This document shows positions 42,839 to 48,677 of a DNA stretch of 48,677 nucleotides, piece after piece. The notes beneath the pieces were generated by a model. That model ran no database searches, was not told the DNA's origin, and worked only from the letters and a program-made list of their open reading frames with translations. The position numbers and the translations under genes are program-made. Source of the stretch: Candidatus Poribacteria bacterium (lineage in GTDB: Bacteria > Poribacteria > WGA-4E > WGA-3G); NCBI GenBank assembly GCA_003635255.1, contig PYJC01000074.1, positions 1 to 48,677 of the forward strand, read 5' to 3'. Each line of letters begins with the position of its first letter. Within the stretch, counting starts at the first letter, position 1.

Positions 42839-44161
42839 ATGGAAGCCGAGTTTTTCGGTGAAACAGCGAATATTGAAAGTGTTGATCCATATATGGATGC
42901 AACATATCCAGCAGACGAGACAGAACCGCCAGAGAGTTGTTATAAAGGGAGTGATCAGAGTGCTTTAACGAGTTGGCTCCGAAGTGTAGCAGGCCACCGC
43001 TTGTTAACCCGTGAAGAAGAGGTTGACTTAGCGAAACGGATTGAAACCGCGGAGGCAAAGCCACTTGACGAACTACTACAAGTACTGGTGAAAAACAATC
43101 TATTATCTCCCAAGACGAAAGTGGCACTGGTGGCAGAGATGGAAGCCAGTGAAGATGGACCGCGAGAAGCACTTGATAAACTATTGGAAGTATTAGGGAA
43201 AAACAACCTATTATCCGATGAGATGATAAAGGAACTGGCGGAACGGATTGGACCGGGTGGAGATGACGCACGAAAAGCATTAGTGGATGAACTATTGAAC
43301 ATTTTGGTGCATGCTGACACATTACCCGACCCCGACGAGGAAAAAGTCGAACTATCCGACGAGGAAAAAAGAAGACTGGTGAGACGGATTGAAATCGCTG
43401 AGGCGGAAGCACGAAGGTTCCGAGATGAACTCGTCCAGGCGAATCTACGACTCGTTATTTCTATCGCCGTTAAGTACCAAGGACACAACGTCCCCCTTGA
43501 AGATCTGATTCAAGAAGGGAACATCGGACTGATTAAAGCCGCGAGCAAGTTTGATTATCGGAAGGGGTTTAAATTTAGCACCTACGCGATCTGGTGGATC
43601 AAACAGGCAATTATGCGTACGCTCGACAATTTCTCTCGCTCAATTCGACTCCCCTCTTACGTCGTCGCGAAGATGAATAAGTTTGACTCTGTCTACGCGA
43701 CACTATGTCAAGAGCTGCAGCGCGAACCACGGCGCGAAGAAATAGCGGAAGCCTTAGACCTGTCACTCATGCAGGTTGAAGAAATTTTGACGTTTAACGC
43801 CGATGCTATTTCCATGGATTTACAGCTGAGTGACGAACGCTCTGCCGCAACATTAGGTGATTTGATTGAGGACCCCGCGAATAGCGGTGAGGAAGGTCCT
43901 ATCGCAGAAATGATCAACAAAGACCTGATTGCCCAATTTCTTGACAGACTACCGGACCGAGAACAGAAAGTGCTGAGAATGCGTTTTGGACTCGAAGATG
44001 GGGAACGTAAAACGTTACGCGAAATCGGTGAAGCCTTAGCCGTTACCCGAGAACGGGTCCGACAGCTTGAGATAGAGGCGATTAAGCGATTGCGCGTCCT
44101 GTATGACGAAATGGGAGAATTCCAGTCAGATCAATCTTGGGTAGGAAAGACCGCTGCGTAA
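42839..44161 (+). CDS. RNA polymerase sigma-70 family factor with repeated region-1.2 insertion
   Basis: Encodes 440 aa. Region 2 is canonical (QEGNIGLIKAASKFDYRKGF, FSTYAIWWIKQAIMR), as are region 3 and region 4 (LPDREQKVLRMRFGLED; TRERVRQLEIEAIKRLR). Region 1.1 is absent. Between region 1.2 and region 2.1 there are four tandem copies of a 33-47-residue unit (about 58-90, 91-126, 127-163 and 174-206), each with a hydrophobic repeat such as LDELLQVLVKNNLLS. The promoter-contact residues look standard, so it is probably group 1 or 2. Whether it is the primary sigma is unknown. Confidence 0.92.
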   Translation: MEAEFFGETANIESVDPYMDATYPADETEPPESCYKGSDQSALTSWLRSVAGHRLLTREEEVDLAKRIETAEAKPLDELLQVLVKNNLLSPKTKVALVAEMEASEDGPREALDKLLEVLGKNNLLSDEMIKELAERIGPGGDDARKALVDELLNILVHADTLPDPDEEKVELSDEEKRRLVRRIEIAEAEARRFRDELVQANLRLVISIAVKYQGHNVPLEDLIQEGNIGLIKAASKFDYRKGFKFSTYAIWWIKQAIMRTLDNFSRSIRLPSYVVAKMNKFDSVYATLCQELQREPRREEIAEALDLSLMQVEEILTFNADAISMDLQLSDERSAATLGDLIEDPANSGEEGPIAEMINKDLIAQFLDRLPDREQKVLRMRFGLEDGERKTLREIGEALAVTRERVRQLEIEAIKRLRVLYDEMGEFQSDQSWVGKTAA

Positions 44162-44183
44162 ATACGACTCACGGAAGGCAACT

Positions 44184-44798
44184 ATGAAGAATTTCTTGAA
44201 AAAGTTCTCAGGAGACGAAACGCCTCTGCTGGCAGTGACAGCAGCTGCAGAAGAGAAAATTCATGCAGTCATACAAGCCGAAGAGGTTGAAGTCGAAGGA
44301 CTCCGTATTAGTATTCAAGGCAAAACTGCTACCGCGTTCCAATACAGCCTCGGTTTAGCAACCGAAGCGCAAGCGGATGATATTGTTGTTGAATGTGAGA
44401 ATTTTAACGTGCTTGTCGATGCCGAAAGCGCGCCGAATCTCAAAGGTGCCGTAATTGACTATGTTGATGACCTGAATGCCAGTGGGTTCAATATTGAGAA
44501 CCCGAACACGCCAGCGTGGGACAATCCGAAGGCGCAGCAGATTCAGGAACTCATTGATGAGCGGATTAACCCTGCAGTCGCTGCACACGGTGGACAGATA
44601 GAATTGCTGAATGTTGAAGATGATTCCATCTACATTCACATGGGTGGCGGGTGCCAAGGGTGTGGCATGGCGAATGTTACTCTTAAACACGGCATCGAAG
44701 CGATGATTCAGGAAGTCTTTCCCGAAATCAAGCATGTAATTGATACGACCGATCACGCTGCTGGGGATAATCCGTATTATTCCCCCAGCAAAGGCTAA
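44184..44798 (+). CDS. nfuA: NfuA-like Fe-S cluster carrier
   Basis: Encodes 204 aa. The N-terminal half is a degenerate A-type (IscA-like) domain with no conserved Cys, as is normal for NfuA. The C-terminal NifU domain has GGGCQGCGMAN (CxxC) preceded by INPAVAAHGGQIELL. It delivers 4Fe-4S clusters to apoproteins such as the corrinoid and Fe-S enzymes of this region. It follows the sigma gene by 22 bases and may share its transcript. A terminator lies after the stop. Confidence 0.93.
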   Translation: MKNFLKKFSGDETPLLAVTAAAEEKIHAVIQAEEVEVEGLRISIQGKTATAFQYSLGLATEAQADDIVVECENFNVLVDAESAPNLKGAVIDYVDDLNASGFNIENPNTPAWDNPKAQQIQELIDERINPAVAAHGGQIELLNVEDDSIYIHMGGGCQGCGMANVTLKHGIEAMIQEVFPEIKHVIDTTDHAAGDNPYYSPSKG

Positions 44799-44820
44799 GA
44801 CAGCAAAGATTAAAAAAGAC

Positions 44821-44853
44821 GGGCGGATCAAATGATCCGTCCCTTTTTATTTT
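44821..44853 (+). terminator. Rho-independent terminator after nfuA
   Basis: GGGCGGATCA pairs with TGATCCGTCCC (one bulge) around a 2-base loop, then TTTTTATTTT. It also sits at the 3' end of the convergent minus-strand gene. Confidence 0.85.
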
Positions 44854-45820
44854 AACCTGACATAACACTCGCGCCAAGGTTGTTCGCCTGCGTAATAAAA
44901 CAGGTGCCACCGTTTGGCAGCGTTTTCAAGAATACTTCGGTTTCCTGCTTTAGTCTATGAATATCCTCAGCTATCACACAAATCGCTGGTCCCCAACTAC
45001 TAACCCCAGCCCCGAATGCCCCGCTATCGCGTAAGTAGTCAAGCGTCAATTGAAGCTCAGGTCCCTGTGCATCAATTTCTACCCTTTTCCACCCAAACGT
45101 CTGGATATCATTCAAGGCTTCTCCAAGAGTGTTCATATCCTGTTCGATGAGTGCGGGAAGTATCTGGAGCAGTAGGATGTGTGAAAGTTTCTGCGCAACC
45201 CATTCCGGCTGTGGACATAAAGTGCGAAAAAGTTCTATCTCCGCATCACCATAAATTCTTGAACAGTTCGGCATGACAATCAAAAGCGGTAATTCTGGAA
45301 ATGGATAACGAAGTAAGATGGGGGGTGGCGGAATATCACCAACAGCAGACGAGGGAAGGAATGAAGCCTTCTGTTCAGGGTAACGATGTCCACCATCTAC
45401 GATGAACCCACCCGTATCAAACGCTGCGACTCCAATACCTGAAGTGCCCCCGCGCCCGACAACCTGCGCCAATTCACGCACATTTAGCCCAAATTGATAC
45501 AACATATTGACAGCCTGCGCAATACTGAGTGAGAGTTGTGTCCCCGACCCGAATCCGCAATGCATCGGGATTTCAGATTCAAATGTTAACTTAATGCCGG
45601 GAAATGGATAGGTCTGTTGAAGTCGTTGAAGAACAGTAATGGCTCGCTCACGATACACAGAAGCGGCAACATCAATGTTCGCTGCTCGCTCAGCGATGAT
45701 TTGGAAATTGGGTTCCGCAATTGCGAGACCGAACCCCCCATCAACCCGTCCCAACGCCCCGTTCAAATCAAGCAGCGAAAAGTGTAAGCGGGACGGGGTC
45801 GTAATTTTGATGTGGTGCAT
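44852..45820 (-). CDS. Beta-ribofuranosylaminobenzene 5'-phosphate synthase-like (GHMP superfamily)
   Basis: About 322 aa from ATG 45820 (MHHIKITTPSRLHFSL); the frame is open 22 codons further but the extension looks non-homologous. HCGFGSGTQLSLSIAQAVN is the GHMP phosphate-binding loop, and RGGTSGIGVAAFDTGGFIVDGGH is typical of beta-RFAP synthase. That enzyme makes the first committed intermediate of tetrahydromethanopterin from PRPP and 4-aminobenzoate. Many bacteria without methanopterin also carry homologues, so function is uncertain. No strong SD. Confidence 0.8.
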   Translation of the reverse strand: MHHIKITTPSRLHFSLLDLNGALGRVDGGFGLAIAEPNFQIIAERAANIDVAASVYRERAITVLQRLQQTYPFPGIKLTFESEIPMHCGFGSGTQLSLSIAQAVNMLYQFGLNVRELAQVVGRGGTSGIGVAAFDTGGFIVDGGHRYPEQKASFLPSSAVGDIPPPPILLRYPFPELPLLIVMPNCSRIYGDAEIELFRTLCPQPEWVAQKLSHILLLQILPALIEQDMNTLGEALNDIQTFGWKRVEIDAQGPELQLTLDYLRDSGAFGAGVSSWGPAICVIAEDIHRLKQETEVFLKTLPNGGTCFITQANNLGASVMSG

Positions 45821-45909
45821 AGTTGTGTCGGACTGCTTTAGTTTTGTGGTGTGATTTATTGCACAGGAATGCCTGAGAGGCCCCATGCCGGAGAATAGGG
45901 GAACAGTTT

Positions 45910-47760
45910 TTAGCGGGCATTTCTATCCACGACAAGTTCAAGTGCCCCGCTACCAAAGATAACGTAACTTGTTGATACTTTGTCGCGATGCAATGTAGAT
46001 CCCCGGGTGTATCCACTTGTCCCTACCTGCTTCGCCGAGTTCATCACAGACATTACGGAGGTTGGCAGATTAGAGAATTCCTCACCTTGAACCGTCAATC
46101 CAGGTTGGCTAACGAAAAGTTCAAAAGTAATATCTGTATTACTCTCGCTCTGCTGCAAAATTTTAACAAGTTGATTGATGTTTTTCGGACGGAAGTTAAA
46201 CGGCGCACGAGAGCGCTGCCACTGTTTGTCGGTTGTTGCGTTCATTGCCAAAAGCGTAATAAGCCCATCGGGGGCATCGTTCGGAATCGTAATTGTACCA
46301 ATCTGCGTTATTGGATTTTCGAGGTAAGGTCGCAAGGTTACCATGACTTCAACCGTCTCGCCTGGACGATAGCGTTGTTTATCAACCCAAAGCCTTTCAA
46401 TCAATGCGCTTCGCCGTTTATCCTCTAATTTCAGATTAAGTGCTATCTTTTCAAACGCAATGGGCGTATAGGAATTATTGTTCAACTGTAAAAGAGGGGG
46501 TCTGAGGACATTCGTGACACCATACGCCGGTGAACCACCGGAAGAATAAACGTTTTTATAAACGATTTCACGAGACAGGAGACCCGGTTGTTCTTTCAAG
46601 GTGAGCGTCGCGTCAATCGTAAGCGTATGGTCAGCCGCAAAAAACGCTAACGCTCGGACAAGGGACTCTGCGCCTACCTCAACATAAGTTGGCGTAAAAC
46701 TACGATGTCGAATTACCTCATAAGACTTGCGATGGAGCGTCCCATCAGCGGTTTCCATATTAAGGGTTACCGGAATATAGGATGGATGCGGACCGGTGGT
46801 CCCGGCAATAGCGGCTTGTCGGTCTTGCACTAAGGTGCCAATGATTTGCGTTGCGGAGGCTATCTTGGAAGATCTATAGCGACCCGGTACGATAAAGTGG
46901 ACATAGCCACCGGAAATCGGCAGGTTGACATTACCCTCCCCATTTCTTGAGTGCCCATAAGCAAGGAGTTGATCCCCGTCAATATAGGTAATCGTCCCAT
47001 AGCCGAAAGCGGTATAATCACCTCGCGCGTATGCGATACCGACTATCTGTCCTTGCTCGACCGGTGATTTTTTAATCGGACTTCCACCGCCTGGTGCCTC
47101 AAGCGGCATGAGGTTAAGTTTGTCAAACAGCGGTTTGTAGAACCGCATAGCCTCAGAATGAATCCCGGTCATAGCAACCGGCACTGTTAATTGTTCTGAC
47201 AAACCATCGGTTTGAAAACTATCAAAAGGCTGTTGCGGGGATATATTGTTACGCTTAGGAAAGAGAGTAGGGATAGCATCAATGCCCGCTGCTGCTGTTG
47301 CTGGGTCAAAATTAAACAGTTGCGTACCGTGATAGCTTAAATTAGGTTGCATGCCGTATTCGGTAACTTTTACCATAAATTCGATAGGTGTTATACCGAA
47401 AAGGTTTGCATGCTCACGCTGATTCCGATAACTGCGCGAGAGGGCACCCATGAGCCTACCATTAATATAGGTTGGACTTCCACTCATCCCACCGGCGGAA
47501 CCCGTTTTTTTAAAGTTATCGCTAAGCCCTTTCGCCCATACGATATGCAAACCCGGAAAACGGTCATAGTAGATACTCACGACCTCGAAATCGAATGCCT
47601 CAACCGTTGTCCCAGAGAATACGGTGTAACCTTTACCTTTCATACCGGGCTTTACTTCAGACAACGGCATGAACTTCTCGGCATCCCATGCAATTTGTGC
47701 TTGGACGTGATAGACCGTAAAACAGAAAACAACACAGGCAAAAAGATAAACCCTTTTCAT
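45910..47760 (-). CDS. SpoIVB (S55) peptidase-domain secreted protein
   Basis: Encodes 616 aa with a Sec signal peptide (cleavage after VQA). The S55 core is MPLSEVKPGMKGKGYTVFSG, AKGLSDNFKKTGSAGGMSGSP (nucleophile Ser in GGMSGSP) and GRLMGALSRS. After it, AYGHSRNGEGNVN fits the 'LAFGHP'-type strand. In sporulators SpoIVB cleaves SpoIVFA to trigger pro-sigmaK processing. Outside sporulators the target is unknown. No sporulation gene is seen here. It starts 15 bases after the ABC ATPase gene stop. Confidence 0.85.
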   Translation of the reverse strand: MKRVYLFACVVFCFTVYHVQAQIAWDAEKFMPLSEVKPGMKGKGYTVFSGTTVEAFDFEVVSIYYDRFPGLHIVWAKGLSDNFKKTGSAGGMSGSPTYINGRLMGALSRSYRNQREHANLFGITPIEFMVKVTEYGMQPNLSYHGTQLFNFDPATAAAGIDAIPTLFPKRNNISPQQPFDSFQTDGLSEQLTVPVAMTGIHSEAMRFYKPLFDKLNLMPLEAPGGGSPIKKSPVEQGQIVGIAYARGDYTAFGYGTITYIDGDQLLAYGHSRNGEGNVNLPISGGYVHFIVPGRYRSSKIASATQIIGTLVQDRQAAIAGTTGPHPSYIPVTLNMETADGTLHRKSYEVIRHRSFTPTYVEVGAESLVRALAFFAADHTLTIDATLTLKEQPGLLSREIVYKNVYSSGGSPAYGVTNVLRPPLLQLNNNSYTPIAFEKIALNLKLEDKRRSALIERLWVDKQRYRPGETVEVMVTLRPYLENPITQIGTITIPNDAPDGLITLLAMNATTDKQWQRSRAPFNFRPKNINQLVKILQQSESNTDITFELFVSQPGLTVQGEEFSNLPTSVMSVMNSAKQVGTSGYTRGSTLHRDKVSTSYVIFGSGALELVVDRNAR

Positions 47761-47775
47761 TCACATTTTCCTTAA

Positions 47776-48480
47776 TTAGTCAGCAGCGGCTTCCTCATGC
47801 CCATTTTGTCTAACATCTCGTTCAATTAAACCGTCACGAATGTGGAGCACCCGTTTAGCATGTTCAGCGACTTCCGCTTCGTGTGTCACCATAATAATAG
47901 TATTGCCTTCATCGTTCAATCGGTTGAAAATTGCCATAATTTCTTCACCGGAACGCGTATCTAAGTTTCCTGTCGGTTCATCGGCAAAAATCATTGACGG
48001 ACTATTCACTAACGCACGAGCGATCGCGACACGTTGAATTTGACCACCAGACAATTCGGTAGACTTGTGATCGACCCGATCTGCTAAACCGACGGCTTCC
48101 AGTGCCTCAAAGGCACGCCGTTTCCGTTCTTTTCTACCCAAACCCGCGTAGATAAGCGGTAATTCAACGTTGTTGAGCGCAGAAGTCCGTGGTAAGAGAT
48201 TGAATGACTGAAATACGAACCCAATCTTCTTATTGCGAATGTCTGCGAGACGATTATCGGAAAGTTGACCTACCTCTTCGCCTTCAAGATAGTACTCACC
48301 TGATGTCGGTGTTGCGAGACATCCCAGAATATCCATCATAGTGGATTTACCGGAACCCGACGGTCCCATAATCGCGAGGAATTCACCTTCTGTTATGGTG
48401 AAACTCACACCCCGCAAGGCATGGACCTGCACATCTCCCATTTCGTAGACTTTCGTCAAATCTTTTACATCTATTAACAC
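47776..48480 (-). CDS. ABC transporter ATP-binding protein (LolD/MacB type)
   Basis: Encodes 234 aa. Walker [10 protein letters not shown] (about 39-47), Q-loop [22 protein letters not shown], signature LSGGQ, Walker B MIFADEP and the H-loop VTHEAE are all intact. [10 protein letters not shown] is typical of the LolD/MacB/FtsE group that works with a separate FtsX-like permease. The start is GTG 48480 with GGAGGG 8 bases upstream. The permease is not adjacent in this window; the next gene downstream is the S55 peptidase, possibly a functional partner. Confidence 0.93.
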   Translation of the reverse strand: MLIDVKDLTKVYEMGDVQVHALRGVSFTITEGEFLAIMGPSGSGKSTMMDILGCLATPTSGEYYLEGEEVGQLSDNRLADIRNKKIGFVFQSFNLLPRTSALNNVELPLIYAGLGRKERKRRAFEALEAVGLADRVDHKSTELSGGQIQRVAIARALVNSPSMIFADEPTGNLDTRSGEEIMAIFNRLNDEGNTIIMVTHEAEVAEHAKRVLHIRDGLIERDVRQNGHEEAAAD

Positions 48481-48565
48481 AGCATTCCCTCCTCAACCTT
48501 AAGTTGATGAATATAAAAAATTAGTACACCTATGCCAACAAAACGGCACGCTTTATCAAACGTTT

Positions 48566-48607
48566 CGGTTCTAAGACCCAATGCTTTAGCTTTGGGATAC
48601 AGAACCG
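48566..48607 (+). mobile_element. IS200/IS605-like end hairpin near the right window edge
   Basis: Outer arms CGGTTCT (48566-48572) and AGAACCG (48601-48607) enclose CCCAA/TTGGG with the loop TGCTTTAGC. It matches the 32112-32154 hairpin in layout and in the core ACCCAAT-CTTTAG-TTTGGGAT. It is probably an element end; the body lies beyond the window. Confidence 0.5.
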
Positions 48608-48647
48608 CCCTATTGAATTAGACCAAGCGCCCATTACTGAAAAAGGC

Positions 48648-48676
48648 TTGACTTTTAATCTAAAATGTTGTATAAT
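48648..48676 (+). promoter_or_regulatory. Consensus promoter reading out of the window
   Basis: TTGACT (48648-48653), a 17-base spacer and TATAAT (48671-48676). It lies about 40 bases after an IS-like end hairpin; the element at 32.1 kb shows the same order, with a gap of about 27 bases. Confidence 0.7.
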
Positions 48677-48677
48677 G

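Noticed and set aside
1..48677. CRISPR arrays, tRNA and rRNA genes
   Set aside because: I looked for regularly spaced direct repeats, cloverleaf arms with a GGTTCGAATC-like T-loop and rRNA-like blocks, and saw none.

Overview
The window looks like a chromosomal segment of a Gram-negative-type (diderm) bacterium from a poorly sampled phylum. A BamA/TamA-like outer-membrane protein, several lipoprotein signals, a heptosyltransferase-like GT9 enzyme and a DUF6785/6784-type membrane protein support this. The mix of families (DUF6785, TolB-like propellers, BatA/VWA proteins, RACE-type corrinoid activator, DegT aminotransferase, many IS200/IS605 relics) is what I associate with Candidatus Poribacteria and related sponge or marine lineages. 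That assignment is inference from gene content; no marker could be searched.

Layout. 1-720: 3' part of a TnpB gene with its right end and a likely reRNA (omega RNA). 770-5530: small membrane proteins, lipoproteins, a PD40 propeller protein, an MDR dehydrogenase and a methyltransferase. 5600-13875: an envelope block with a transglutaminase-like protein, a BatA/VWA protein, a POTRA/beta-barrel protein (start overlaps the VWA stop) and a large permease-like protein. 13876-14278: relic of a DUF4097-type gene. 14279-20121 (minus): hypothetical, DegT aminotransferase, DUF402 protein, homocysteine S-methyltransferase and RACE/ASKHA corrinoid activator. 20122-21400: a decayed IsrB/RRXRR element with its leader RNA region and promoter. 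21588-31937 (minus): the classical rimP-nusA-ylxR-infB-ylxP-rbfA-nrnA-ribF-rpsO-pnp translation/RNA operon, lacking truB. 32110-32670: an apparently non-coding, highly structured element with IS-like ends and its own promoter. 32787-34744: YdjM-like hydrolase and CCA/poly(A) polymerase. 34816-37974 (minus): TVP38, a DUF4175-like coiled-coil protein and GT9. 38114-39683: CPBP protease and a HigBA-like toxin-antitoxin pair whose toxin lacks a normal start codon. 39955-44798: acs, a sulfopyruvate-decarboxylase-alpha-like gene, a sigma-70 gene with a repeated insertion, and nfuA. 44852-48480 (minus): beta-RFAP-synthase-like GHMP protein, an S55 (SpoIVB-like) peptidase and a LolD/MacB-type ATPase. 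The right edge carries another IS-like end with a strong promoter reading out of the window.

How the parts connect. The housekeeping core is the translation operon plus the sigma factor. Several genes point to one-carbon and corrinoid chemistry: homocysteine methyltransferase, corrinoid activator, beta-RFAP synthase homologue and acetyl-CoA synthetase. The main surprises are mobile RNA-guided nuclease relics (TnpB, IsrB), the structured RNA element at 32.2-32.7 kb, small inverted-repeat elements that abut or enter coding sequence, and the tandem repeats inside the sigma factor.
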